The notes below the pieces were generated by a model. It searched no databases, was not told the DNA's origin, and saw only the letters and a program-made list of their open reading frames with translations. DNA of 64,000 nucleotides. Source: Streptomyces sp. NBC_01439. GTDB taxonomy: Bacteria > Actinomycetota > Actinomycetes > Streptomycetales > Streptomycetaceae. Position 1 is the first letter of the stretch. Every line of letters starts with the position of its first letter. Location: NCBI RefSeq assembly GCF_036227605.1, contig NZ_CP109487.1:1-64000 (forward strand), read 5' to 3'. Positions 8,452 through 16,958 of the stretch are shown here, in pieces. The translations under genes were made by a program, and so were the position numbers.

Positions 8452-9732
8452 ATGGCGCGCTCCTGGACTCGACTGCACGAACATCTGGGCCGCCCGATGG
8501 GCCCCCTTACCCACGGGATGATCATGGACGCCGTGGCCTCGAAGCTCGGTGAAACGGACGACCTCGACTGGAAGAAGCAGCTGCCCACCTTCGTGCCCAA
8601 GCCGGGCATCTGGAACGAGTTCGCCAAGGACGTCACCGCGATGGCGAATACCCGCGGCGGCCTGCTCGTGTACGGGGTCACGGACGACATCGAGGCCGTC
8701 GGCATCGACCTCGCCGAGGTGAATGAGCAGCAGCTGACGCAGACCCTCCGCAACGGAGTCCAGCCCTACCTGTCCGGCGTCGACATCATCCCTCTGCCCG
8801 CACCGGGTGGGGGCGGTCCCGACTTCCTGATCGTCGACGTGACACCGAGCGAACTCGCGCCGCACTTCCAGTACGGATGGGAGCAGAAGGACAAGGACCG
8901 GGCGACCTTCAACGCGCCCTACCGTGTCGGGAGCGAGACCTTCTACATGTCCGAGCATCAAGTCGCGCGTGCCTATCAGGAACGCTTCTCGCGGCAGGCG
9001 CGGGCCGAGACAGCTCTCGCCGAACTTGTTCAGCAGGCCGCCTCAGTCGTCCTCGGTGAGTCCGTGCCGGGATGTGCGTGGCTGGTCGTTGCGGGGCGTC
9101 CCTCACGGCCGGTGCCGCGCCTGGTGCCCGCTCCGAGCCGTGCCGAGGCCAAGGCCGTCCTGCTCGACGGCGTCAAGACCGCCGCACGGCTTCGGGCTCA
9201 CAGCGATCCGTACGGGGTCCGCGGCGCTCTGTCCGATCGGCTCAGCAACGGCATGCACGTGGGGCTGCGGCGCTGGGTCGACAGCAACATCCTCGTGCCG
9301 GAACTGCGAGGCACACAGGCTGGAGCCATGGTCGAGCTCCACCATGACGGAGGGGTCGTCGTGTGTGTCGACCTGAGTCACCCCATGCCCAGTCAGATAG
9401 GCGCGGCCTTGGTCGACACCTGGACGCTTCCCACCGCTCTGGGCGAAGCCGTCGCGGTCATCGACGCCCACCGCCGACGCCGCCTGCTCGACTCCACCGT
9501 GGACATCACCGCAGCCATCGTGGCCGACGGCAACAACGGACCAGACTTCCGGTTCCTGGCCTGCGGGTACGACATTGGCCAGCCCCGCGCGATCGAGCGG
9601 GCACGGCAGCCCCTACGCGTCATTCCGGCCACCACGGAACTGCCACCGATCGCCGACGACGACGTTCTCCAGGCGACCGGGAAGGAACTCGTCGAAGGGC
9701 TGCTGCACCAGTTCGGGATCAACGCGCACTGA
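8452..9732 (+). CDS. AlbA_2 (Schlafen-like) domain protein
   Basis: Protein of 426 residues. The N-terminal 150 residues match the AlbA_2 fold of prokaryotic Schlafen-like proteins: TDDLDWKKQLP (the E/D...K start), then EFAKDVTAMANTRGGLLVYG (dvxAmAN..GG.lv.Gv) and PDFLIVDVTPSE. This domain occurs in nucleic-acid-binding regulators and in several defence systems. The remainder is an alpha/beta region without a recognised motif. The gene precedes a small membrane gene and the ABC-3C cassette, all in the same direction, so a role in the same defence island is reasonable but not shown. ATG at 8452. Confidence 0.75.
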   Translation: MARSWTRLHEHLGRPMGPLTHGMIMDAVASKLGETDDLDWKKQLPTFVPKPGIWNEFAKDVTAMANTRGGLLVYGVTDDIEAVGIDLAEVNEQQLTQTLRNGVQPYLSGVDIIPLPAPGGGGPDFLIVDVTPSELAPHFQYGWEQKDKDRATFNAPYRVGSETFYMSEHQVARAYQERFSRQARAETALAELVQQAASVVLGESVPGCAWLVVAGRPSRPVPRLVPAPSRAEAKAVLLDGVKTAARLRAHSDPYGVRGALSDRLSNGMHVGLRRWVDSNILVPELRGTQAGAMVELHHDGGVVVCVDLSHPMPSQIGAALVDTWTLPTALGEAVAVIDAHRRRRLLDSTVDITAAIVADGNNGPDFRFLACGYDIGQPRAIERARQPLRVIPATTELPPIADDDVLQATGKELVEGLLHQFGINAH

Positions 9733-9767
9733 GGCCAGGGCACACGCAGGAAGGACCACACACCACG

Positions 9768-10205
9768 ATGGATCTGAGATGCCTCCACCCCGGCTGCGGG
9801 CAGAGCTTCAACGCCGCAGCCGGCTACGAGATACGGTCCGCTGCCCATCACGCCTTGGTCGCCGGACACCCCTACGCCGCGTTTCGCGGGGGCAGTCACA
9901 GCACCCTCGCGCACTCCGCGCAGAGCGCCGCTTCGACCGGCGTCTACGGTCTCCCCGCCCAGACACCGAAGCGACCGGCGGCCGTCACCGTTCCCGGGCC
10001 GTCCCCTACGGCCATCGGGTGCGGGCTCATCGTCACCTTCGCCGTGATCATCGCGCTCGCGGGATCCTGCTCAACCACCGGTAGCAGTGGTCCGCAGAAC
10101 GACCGCCAGAAGTGCGAGGAACAAAGCTCTCAGAGCGACACCATCCGCTTCGGCGACTGCAAGGGGATGTTCCCCGGCCAGCCCGGCCTCAGCGGATGGG
10201 ATTGA
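9768..10205 (+). CDS. small zinc-finger-like membrane protein
   Basis: Hypothetical protein of 145 residues starting 35 bp after the AlbA_2 gene, behind a purine-rich AGGAAGGA. The N-terminus has a C2H2-like pattern (LRCLHPGCGQSF ... HHALVAGH), then a polar spacer, one transmembrane helix near residues 84-104 (IGCGLIVTFAVIIALAGS) and a short polar tail with two cysteines. It may anchor or report for the AlbA_2 protein, with which it is probably cotranscribed. Function unknown. Confidence 0.55.
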   Translation: MDLRCLHPGCGQSFNAAAGYEIRSAAHHALVAGHPYAAFRGGSHSTLAHSAQSAASTGVYGLPAQTPKRPAAVTVPGPSPTAIGCGLIVTFAVIIALAGSCSTTGSSGPQNDRQKCEEQSSQSDTIRFGDCKGMFPGQPGLSGWD

Positions 10206-10346
10206 TCTGACACACCCTCATCAGATATCGGCCGAGCGTTCCTCTTCTTGATCAGACGGCTGACCTTTGGGTACCCTCCGGCCAATACGGTGTGTGACGC
10301 ACGGGAGACATCCTGTGTGCAGTCCGACGGCGCATGGGGGTGGGCT

Positions 10347-11327
10347 GTGCCTGACTCGATAGCCGTGCCGGTGGGTGTCCAGCCGATCAGCTTCGACGTT
10401 CACGCGGTCCGCGGGGGAAGTGCCGGCGGGGCGCGCGACGACTTCGAGTCGATGGTCGTTCAGCTCGCCGCCGCGACGACCCCCGGCGTGCTCGTGCGGT
10501 CCGTCGCCGCCAACCCGGGCGACTGGGGTATCGACGCCTTCGCCGGAAATCTCGGTGGGGCGATCACGGTGTGGCAGTCCAAGTACTTCATGCCGATCAC
10601 CACCAAGAAGCACACGCAGCAGGTCCAGGACTCGCTCGACAACGTGCTGAAGGCAGCCGTCAAGAACGGCCACACCATCGCCAGCTGGATTCTGTGCATC
10701 CCCTCCAGCATGGACGGCCCCATGACGGCCTGGTGGGACAAGTGGAAGAAGGCCAAGGAGAACGAGCACAACCTCGTGATCCAGCTCTGGGACGAAACCG
10801 CCCTCCGCAAGAAGCTGCTCAGCCCCGAGGGCGACGACGTGCGTCGCGGCTTCTACGAGACCTACGCGCAGGCCGCCCCTTCCCCCGTCGAGCAGCTTCG
10901 GCTGGTGCTCGAAGTCGAGGACGACAAGGCGGCCGCTCTCGGCTCCGCGTTGTTCATCCGGCAGATGACCGAGGCCGGTCACGAGGAGCTGGACTCGGCC
11001 AAGCGCCAGTTCTTCAATGCCGATCTGGTGGCCCGCGAGATCGCGCACAAGGGCGTGGCGGCAGAGGTGGCGGCGCTCAGCTCGGCCGACGCGACCCTGC
11101 ACGGGTTGTGGGAGATGCAGTTCAACGAATGCGCCGCCGAGAACATGATCCCGTCTCTGCACTCTCGTGTCTGGCGGGACGTCCGCATTGAGCACGACAA
11201 ACTGCCGAAGGCTCTGCGCCTGGAGCTCGTACACAGCTGGGGGCTGGTGCACCGGCTGGTGGACAACCGAAAGGCCGGCTGGGTCAAACACTGGCGGCAG
11301 ATCGCCGCCGAGCACACCGACGGCTGA
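10347..11327 (+). CDS. ABC-3C effector with PD-(D/E)xK-like nuclease domain
   Basis: First gene of a three-gene cassette. The N-terminal region has a restriction-fold signature: NPGDWGIDAFAG followed by a beta strand and VWQSKYF, matching the D...(E/Q)xK core of Mrr-like nucleases, so it should cut DNA or RNA when released. A helical C-terminal half (about residues 190-326) would correspond to the C-terminal domain that links effectors to the ABC ATPase in ABC-three-component systems. GTG at 10347 is chosen: homology-like sequence begins there (VPDSIAVPVG), while the 33 upstream in-frame codons look non-coding; a longer form from 10248 is possible. The middle component starts 40 bp downstream. 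Confidence 0.7.
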   Translation: MPDSIAVPVGVQPISFDVHAVRGGSAGGARDDFESMVVQLAAATTPGVLVRSVAANPGDWGIDAFAGNLGGAITVWQSKYFMPITTKKHTQQVQDSLDNVLKAAVKNGHTIASWILCIPSSMDGPMTAWWDKWKKAKENEHNLVIQLWDETALRKKLLSPEGDDVRRGFYETYAQAAPSPVEQLRLVLEVEDDKAAALGSALFIRQMTEAGHEELDSAKRQFFNADLVAREIAHKGVAAEVAALSSADATLHGLWEMQFNECAAENMIPSLHSRVWRDVRIEHDKLPKALRLELVHSWGLVHRLVDNRKAGWVKHWRQIAAEHTDG

Positions 11328-11367
11328 CCGCCGTCTCCTGTCCTGTCAGACCTACGAGGGGTTCGTT

Positions 11368-11946
11368 GTGGAAGCACACCGGCCGGTGATGATGCCGGAA
11401 GACCAGGTGACGTTCCGGCTCGCGCAGCTGCTGCTTCTCCTCGACGCCGTCGCCGGGCAGGACGCGAAGGGGGCGAGCCTGGAGCGCCTGGGCTACTACG
11501 ACTTCCTGTCGGCGAACCCCTTCCTGGTCGTCGCATCCGACGGCCGGGAGGGCAACCTGCTGAGGCTGGCCGGGTTCGATCCGCAGGTTCTCTCGTACGC
11601 GTCGTCCTCGCAGCGCTTCACCAGCCGACGGGAGCGCATCCAGCACGACCTCGCGCTGCTCGTCGCCTACGGGTGCTGCGAGGTCCACAACCGCAACGGC
11701 TCCTTCGTCTACTCGATCAGCAACCGCGGCCGGGACCTCGGTGCGCGCTTCACCGCCACGTATGCCGCGTCGTTCACCACGGCGGCGTCCATCGTCGTGC
11801 GTCACCTCCGCAAGCTCAGCGACAAGGCACTGCGGGAGCAGACCGCACGCTGGCTGCGGCCGGACGGGGAGGGCGGGCCCGGAGCGGCGCTCCTGAGCGT
11901 TCTGGGCTCGGGACCGCAGGCACCTGACATGCCCTGGGAGGGGTGA
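11368..11946 (+). CDS. ABC-3C middle component
   Basis: Protein of 192 residues between the effector and ATPase genes; the GTG at 11368 has GAGGGG 6 bp upstream. It looks like an all-alpha/winged-helix protein: LLLLLDAVA, LERLGYYDFLSANPFLV, then a winged-helix-like RIQHDLALLVAYGCCEVHNR with SFVYSISNRGRDLG as the wing. That arrangement (small, helical, winged-helix, encoded between effector and ABC ATPase) is characteristic of the middle components of ABC-3C systems. It probably bridges effector and ATPase. Its stop overlaps the ATPase start (GTGA), giving translational coupling and fixed stoichiometry. Confidence 0.7.
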   Translation: MEAHRPVMMPEDQVTFRLAQLLLLLDAVAGQDAKGASLERLGYYDFLSANPFLVVASDGREGNLLRLAGFDPQVLSYASSSQRFTSRRERIQHDLALLVAYGCCEVHNRNGSFVYSISNRGRDLGARFTATYAASFTTAASIVVRHLRKLSDKALREQTARWLRPDGEGGPGAALLSVLGSGPQAPDMPWEG

Positions 11947-13985
11947 CCGCCATGCAGCCTCTGCCTGGAATCCGGATCCGGCGTCTGCGTCTGGCAGGCG
12001 TCAGCCGCACCTACGACGTCGACTTCACCCACGAGCAGCGGGTGCGGGGTCTGTCGGTGGTGGCCGGGGCGTTCAGCTCCGGTAAGACCGCGGTGTTGGA
12101 GTTCGTTGCCTACGGCCTGGGTGCGAAGCGTCATCCGCGGCATCCGGAGGTGCTGCGGAAGGTCCGCTCCTGCCTTCTGGAGGTGGAGCTGTCCGGCGAA
12201 CCGTACGTGATCGAGCGGGCTGTCGGGGAACCGTCGAAGGCCGCCTACGTGCGCCAGGGGACGCTGGACCAGCCGGCGCCGGCCAAGCCTGAGAGCAGGC
12301 TCATCGAGCCGGCGGGCTCGCCCGAGAGCCTCTCCGCGCTGCTGCTGGGTCACTGCAAACTCGAAGGCGTCCAGCTGCGGGAGGCCCCGACGAACCGTGA
12401 GTCCCGCACCGATCCCCTGAGCTTCCGGGACCTCATGGCGCTGGCGTTCCTGCCGAACGAGCGCATCGCCTCCATGAACTTCCTCTCCGAGAACGAGTTC
12501 ATGAAGAAGCACAAGCTGAAGCAGGTCGTCGACGTCGTCTTCGGCGTCCACGACGACCGTGCCGTCGAGCTTGGCCAACGCATCAAGGAGCTGGGCAGCC
12601 GGCTGACCCAGGCGCGTTCTGAACTCGCCGCGGCCCGCGCCTTCGTCGAAGAACAAGACCTTCCCGTGGGCGACGCGCTCACGACCCAGACCTACGAGAA
12701 CGAACTGCTGGAGCTGAACGCACAACTCCGGTCCCTGGACGAGAACGGGCAAGCCGACGCCGTCTTCCCCAAGCGTTTGCGCCGCGAGCACCAGCAAGCC
12801 GCTCAGCGCGCCCGACGTGCTGCTGGCGCCGTACGCGACTGCGAGACACAGCTCGCCCGCATGATGCCGCTGCGGGCGCAGTACGCGGATGACCTCGTCA
12901 AGCTCAACATGCTGGCCGAGGCGCAGCGCCTGTTCGACCCCTTGAGCGTCACGACCTGTCCTGCCTGCCTGCACAGGCTTCCTTCTCCCCCCTCGGTGGA
13001 GAACGGGGTCTGCGGCCTGTGCAGCCACGAGCTGCCCGGCGACGACGGGCACCTGACGCTCGGTACCTCCGACGCTGAGCGCTCGCAGGATGAGGGGCGG
13101 CTGAACGTCGCTTCCGAGATCAGGGCCACCAAAGCCCGTCTGAAGGAGATCACCGACTACGTCGAAGGCCTCGACAGCTCCCTCGCGGCCCTGAAGCTCC
13201 GGGCGGAGGACGCCGAACTCGCCGAGGAGCAGGCCGCCGCCGCAGTCGACCAGGCGACGAGGCCCAGGGTCACCCCGTTCCTCGCCGCTCGTGACGACCT
13301 CCAGCGCCGGCGCGAGGACCTCCTGCGTCACCTTCAGCACGCCGAGAGCGCAGCCAGGCTCCAGGGCGGGCTGGAGAAGCGGGCCGCGCTGGTGGAACGG
13401 CACGAGACGCAGATCGCCCGCCTGCGGGAGGAACTCGACCGGCTGGGTGATGCCGCGCAGGACCGTGACCTGGTTGTCGGCCGCATCAGCGTCCGGTACA
13501 GCGAGCTGCTGCGGCAGTGGCGCTATCCGAAGCTCAGCCAGCCCATGATCGACACGAACCTCGTCCCGTACGTGCGCGGCGACTCCTACCGCGAGGCCTC
13601 ATCCGGCGCCCGGACGCTCCTGACCCTGGCCTGGCAGCTCGCCGTCTTCGAGGTGGCCGTCGAATCCTCGGCCGCCCACCCCGGCTTCCTCATGATCGAC
13701 AGCCCGCAGAAGAACCTCGGCCACGGCGGCACCCGGGACGCGGCGATCGCCGACGCGATCGCCATCGACGACTTCTACCGCCACCTGACCAGCTGGCTGG
13801 CGGAACAGGGCTCCGGGGCGCAGGTGATCATCGTCGACAACAGCCCGCCGCGACTCGTGGAGGACAACGTCGTCGTACGGTACAGCCGCAGCGAGGAACG
13901 GCCTCCCTACGGCCTGATCGACGATGAGACCACAACGGACGAGGGCGACGGGGACGAACGACTGGCTCACCCCGGCCAGGCCTGA
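11943..13985 (+). CDS. ABC-3C ABC-type ATPase with zinc hook (SMC/Rad50-like)
   Basis: Protein of 680 residues with the layout of SMC/Rad50-like ATPases. Walker A is near residue 42 (GAFSSGKTA). A coiled-coil arm follows, interrupted by a zinc-hook pair near residues 338-360 (CPAC ... CGLC), and returns through a second coiled coil. The C-terminal ATPase lobe carries the signature SSGARTLLTLAW (about residue 550) and Walker B FLMIDSPQKNLG (about 580). This matches the ATPases of ABC-three-component systems (DUF3732-like). Expected role: sense aberrant DNA or phage material and licence the effector. Translation is coupled to the middle component. Confidence 0.85.
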   Translation: MTAMQPLPGIRIRRLRLAGVSRTYDVDFTHEQRVRGLSVVAGAFSSGKTAVLEFVAYGLGAKRHPRHPEVLRKVRSCLLEVELSGEPYVIERAVGEPSKAAYVRQGTLDQPAPAKPESRLIEPAGSPESLSALLLGHCKLEGVQLREAPTNRESRTDPLSFRDLMALAFLPNERIASMNFLSENEFMKKHKLKQVVDVVFGVHDDRAVELGQRIKELGSRLTQARSELAAARAFVEEQDLPVGDALTTQTYENELLELNAQLRSLDENGQADAVFPKRLRREHQQAAQRARRAAGAVRDCETQLARMMPLRAQYADDLVKLNMLAEAQRLFDPLSVTTCPACLHRLPSPPSVENGVCGLCSHELPGDDGHLTLGTSDAERSQDEGRLNVASEIRATKARLKEITDYVEGLDSSLAALKLRAEDAELAEEQAAAAVDQATRPRVTPFLAARDDLQRRREDLLRHLQHAESAARLQGGLEKRAALVERHETQIARLREELDRLGDAAQDRDLVVGRISVRYSELLRQWRYPKLSQPMIDTNLVPYVRGDSYREASSGARTLLTLAWQLAVFEVAVESSAAHPGFLMIDSPQKNLGHGGTRDAAIADAIAIDDFYRHLTSWLAEQGSGAQVIIVDNSPPRLVEDNVVVRYSRSEERPPYGLIDDETTTDEGDGDERLAHPGQA

Positions 13986-14035
13986 CAGCCACCCCGCGGA
14001 GCAGCATCCCGCCACGGACGTGGGGTGCCTCGGCG

Positions 14036-14329
14036 CTATCTCGGGCCGCGGGTCCGCTGCACGTTCCGGGTGTCGTACTGCGCGACCCACTCGGCGACGT
14101 CGTAGCAGTCGGCCGGCGGGAAGGCGACATCGGGCACAAGCCGGAGCGCCTCGGGGATGTCCGCGCCCGGGTGCACCTCGCGGACGTGATCTCGGGCGCG
14201 AGCCAGCGCCCGGTCCAGCCGGCCGCAGTCCAGGACCAGCTCACCGAACGCCCCGCACAGGGCGCACCGGACGTACGTCACCTCGACCGCGGTCCGCATC
14301 CCGAACGGCAACCGCTCCACCATCTCCAT
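14036..14329 (-). CDS. small Cys-containing hypothetical protein
   Basis: A 97-residue protein converging on the ABC-3C cassette, 50 bp away. It has a CALCGAFGELVLDCG segment that could hold a metal with the nearby His (REVHPG), then an acidic helical tail. An AGGG lies before the first ATG; a second ATG two codons on is an alternative. Not recognised. Confidence 0.5.
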   Translation of the reverse strand: MEMVERLPFGMRTAVEVTYVRCALCGAFGELVLDCGRLDRALARARDHVREVHPGADIPEALRLVPDVAFPPADCYDVAEWVAQYDTRNVQRTRGPR

Positions 14330-14484
14330 GCCCTGCCCAACGCAGCCGGGTCACGCCGGACACCGGCAACACGGGCGGAAGTAGGGGTGGGGCGGCCCGG
14401 GGGTACTGCAGCCCCCAGAGCGCTCTGGGCCCCGGGCCTCACCCGAGCACGCCATATCGGCACGGGCTACCCGGACCCTAGCCT

Positions 14485-14518
14485 GATCGGCAGCCCCGCT
14501 CATGCGGGGCCGCCGATC
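14485..14518. terminator. strong hairpin, GATCGGC/GCCCCGC stem
   Basis: Fifteen-position stem with one A-C mismatch: GATCGGC, A, GCCCCGC, loop TCAT, GCGGGGC, C, GCCGATC. It lies in the 300-bp gene-free stretch 14330-14632 between two leftward genes, so it probably ends transcription of the 15217 gene. No T-run follows, as is usual in Streptomyces. I see nothing else in that stretch. Confidence 0.6.
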
Positions 14519-14632
14519 CGGTCGCCTGACGCGGTTCGGGCAGCCGGGACCCGGGCAGACCCGGGAGATGAAGTTCCCGGGGCGGTGTGCGGCCCTGCTG
14601 GACAACAACCACCGGCCGAGCCGGCCGTCATC

Positions 14633-15217
14633 TCACATATGGCGGTAGCTGTTCAGATACCGGCGTGCGGCGGCCTCGCTCGTGCCGAGCGCGGTCGCGA
14701 CCGTCTCGATCCGGATCCGGCCGACCTGCACCGCCAACGCCGCGTCCGCACCCACCCCGGCGATCAGGTACCTCAGGTCCGCGAGGGCTTTCAGCGCCAC
14801 CAGCGGATCCTTCACCGCAGCAGTCTCCAGGTTCTCCATCAGGGCGGTCAGCAGGGCGGTCAGCGGTTCGGGGAGGGGGACGGCGGCGTCGCGGACCACG
14901 GTGAGGTGGGCCTGGTAGTCCGCGACCGGCCCAGCCAGATCAACGTCCGCCTCGTACAGGGGCGTCTGGTCGTCCAGCGTCGTCCAGTCGAGCGGGTACT
15001 CGGCCGCGCCCCTCCATCCGCACGCGCAGGCACCGCGCAGGAGAGCGGCCTTCGGGCGGCCGAACCGGCCGTCATACGCGTGCCACTCCGTCGACGACGG
15101 CACGTACGATCCGCTGCCGACGTCGAAGTACGCCGGCCCCGGCTCGCTGCCGTCCTCCAGCAACACTCCCACCGAGCCGGCGTGCGCCGCACCCAGGTCC
15201 CTCAGCGTCTGATCCAC
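14633..15217 (-). CDS. hypothetical protein with C-terminal HTH-like helices
   Basis: Protein of 194 residues from the GTG at 15217 (AAGGGGCGGGG upstream); the longer in-frame extension is Pro/Arg-rich and not convincing. The N-terminal half is alpha/beta with an aromatic/acidic segment and ACACGWRG. The C-terminus ends in a likely helix-turn-helix (RIETVATALGTSEAAARRYLNSY), suggesting DNA binding. Divergent from the gene at 15481. Not assigned to a family. Confidence 0.55.
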   Translation of the reverse strand: MDQTLRDLGAAHAGSVGVLLEDGSEPGPAYFDVGSGSYVPSSTEWHAYDGRFGRPKAALLRGACACGWRGAAEYPLDWTTLDDQTPLYEADVDLAGPVADYQAHLTVVRDAAVPLPEPLTALLTALMENLETAAVKDPLVALKALADLRYLIAGVGADAALAVQVGRIRIETVATALGTSEAAARRYLNSYRHM

Positions 15218-15480
15218 CGTGCCCCGCCCCTTCCCCACGCCACGACGGCCTGTGCCCGCCGGATCGGTGTCGGCGCCTGGCCGGTTCCAGCGTGCCGCAC
15301 CCACCCGGCCGCGCGCCCCGTATCCGCCAAAGCGCCACCCCAAGGGGCTGTGTGGCGCGGGCTGACCGGGCTCGCCGGCGTGGCAGCCGCCAGAGCGGGG
15401 ATTCCGGGCACGGGCAAGGGTGAGCAGCTGTGGTCGATGCCGGTGCGCGGCCGGGGTCAACGGGCGTAGCGTGGTGGGGT

Positions 15481-16020
15481 ATGAGCGAGGTTGTGGAAGC
15501 CAGGGGTCCGAAGGTTCCGCCGAGTTTTCCTCCGAAGTCGCCGCCGCCGCAGAAGAAGCCGGTGGAGCCGCCGCGGCCGCAGCCGGCGACGAAGCCGAAA
15601 TCGCTCACCGGCGTGCCGCCCCGGCTGGTCGTCACCAGCCGGCGGGCGCGGGTGCTGGCGTTTCGCGCGGACCGGTGGGCGGCGAAGAAGGCCGCCGCAC
15701 AGGCAGCGCTGGCCGTAGCCGAGTGGGACTACCCGCTGCTGGACGAGCACGACTTCCTCAAGACCGTCCACGGCCTCGTGGACACGGCCGTGACGGCCGG
15801 CGGGAAACGCGTCAGCGTCCACCTCGCCGACCAGGACGACAAGATCCTCGTCATGGCCCTCAACCACCAAGCCGCCGGACAGGGGTCGGCGGGAGCCGTG
15901 CCCGCGGAGGTGGCGGTACTGCGCACCGTGGAGGCGTGCGGCGCCCATACCGACCACGACGGCCACGCCTGGTGGGCACTCCTCGACGCCCGGCCCCGAC
16001 CGAAGAAGCGCCTGGCGTAG
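15481..16020 (+). CDS. hypothetical protein with Pro-rich N-terminus, degenerate HATPase-like
   Basis: Protein of 179 residues: a Pro/Lys-rich N-terminal 55 residues (PPKSPPPQKKPVEPPRPQPA), then a compact alpha/beta part (LLDEHDFLKTVHGLVDTAVT ... KILVMALNHQ ... HAWWALLDA). The second half resembles short GHKL ATP-binding proteins of the RsbW type in its strand-helix order but lacks the N-box Asn and glycine-rich motifs, so it probably does not bind ATP that way. ATG at 15481. Confidence 0.5.
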   Translation: MSEVVEARGPKVPPSFPPKSPPPQKKPVEPPRPQPATKPKSLTGVPPRLVVTSRRARVLAFRADRWAAKKAAAQAALAVAEWDYPLLDEHDFLKTVHGLVDTAVTAGGKRVSVHLADQDDKILVMALNHQAAGQGSAGAVPAEVAVLRTVEACGAHTDHDGHAWWALLDARPRPKKRLA

Positions 16021-16082
16021 CAGGGAATCGGAGTGCACCCGGACTCGTGTATGCGGTCGTTGGTCCGGGGCCGGGGTGGATG

Positions 16083-16146
16083 CTGTCGACCGGGGCGCTG
16101 AGCGGCGGCGTGTGACGGCGGCCGGATTCCTGCCCGCGGTCGACAG
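16083..16146. repeat. 64-bp hairpin element, copy A
   Basis: Ends are complementary (CTGTCGACCG at 16083-16092 and CGGTCGACAG at 16137-16146), with a conserved centre containing GCGTGTGACGGC. A second copy of the same length lies at 50886-50949, with a matching base-pair swap in the arms. It sits in the gene-free stretch 16021-16300 between the 15481 gene and tpg, in which I see nothing else. Confidence 0.5.
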
Positions 16147-16300
16147 CGCCACGGGGGCCGGGAGCAGCCCGTCCGAGGACGGCTCCCAGCAGTGGCCATT
16201 GCACCCCTCTTCCGGTTCAGGCCCGGCGTTGACGCGCGGAAATGGGTGTGAGCCGCACCCGGACAGGTGCTCGTGGTCTGGGTGCGGCTCGGCCGGGGGG

Positions 16301-16855
16301 TCAGAAGGAGACGTCGAAGTAGTCGATGTCGGTGAACTCGACCCGGAGTTCGTCGGCGCGGGTGCCGCCGTCCTTGAAGTAGATCTCCTGCAAGCCCTCG
16401 GCGACGATCCCGCGTAGGTCACGGTCGTCGGCGCCTCGGGCGCGGGCGTCGAAGAGACGCTGGGCGTAGGCGGGTGGGAGGTGGACGGTGAGGCGGCGTA
16501 CGCGGCCGTCGTCGGTGGTGCCGATGGGTGCGGTGTAGCCGAAGCGGGCGCGGGTCTCGACGGTGATGCCGGTGCTGGTGGCGGCTTCCTTGCGGCGGCG
16601 GCCACGGACCACGGGCTGCCAGCGGGCCCGTACGGCTCCCTCGATGCGGTCCGCCACCGCCTTCGGCGGGGTCTTGCGGTCGCCCTTGCGGTAGCGCTCG
16701 ACGGACCGCTGGCTGACGCCGAGCTCGGCGGCGACCGCCCTGGTGGACTTGAGCTGCTTGAGCAGGAAGTTGATCCGGCCCTTCAGCGTCTTGGGCGGGT
16801 CCTTGGTGAACGCCTCCTGGTCGGCTCGGCCGATGGCGTCCTCGATCTCTCCCAC
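16301..16855 (-). CDS. tpg: telomere-protecting terminal protein Tpg
   Basis: Terminal protein that becomes covalently linked to the 5' ends of linear Streptomyces replicons and primes end-patching. The 184-residue length is typical and the sequence is strongly Tpg-like: MGEIEDAIGRADQEAFTKDP start, KTLKGRINFLLKQLKSTRAV, an HTH (VAAELGVSQRSVERYRKG), AVRARWQPVVRGRRRK, TVETRARFGYTAPIG, RRLTVHLPP and the ending EFTDIDYFDVSF. It is the second gene of the tap-tpg operon, 103 bp after tap. It implies that the replicon is linear or recently derived from one. Confidence 0.95.
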   Translation of the reverse strand: MGEIEDAIGRADQEAFTKDPPKTLKGRINFLLKQLKSTRAVAAELGVSQRSVERYRKGDRKTPPKAVADRIEGAVRARWQPVVRGRRRKEAATSTGITVETRARFGYTAPIGTTDDGRVRRLTVHLPPAYAQRLFDARARGADDRDLRGIVAEGLQEIYFKDGGTRADELRVEFTDIDYFDVSF

Positions 16856-16958
16856 AGCGGTTCAGCTCCTGACAGGTGTCCGGGTCGTACACGGTGAGCG
16901 GTCTGTCGGGTGGGCCTCCGGCACGTCGCCGCCGGAGGCCACACCGGGTTCTCGTTGC

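Noticed and set aside
8057..8521. Long open frame across the C-rich tract
   Set aside because: Composition is only Pro/Thr/Arg/His repeats, there is no ribosome site and it overlaps the AlbA_2 start in another frame.
11802..13403. 533-residue frame opposite the ABC ATPase
   Set aside because: High-GC antisense shadow; no motif, and the + strand has Walker, hook and signature motifs.
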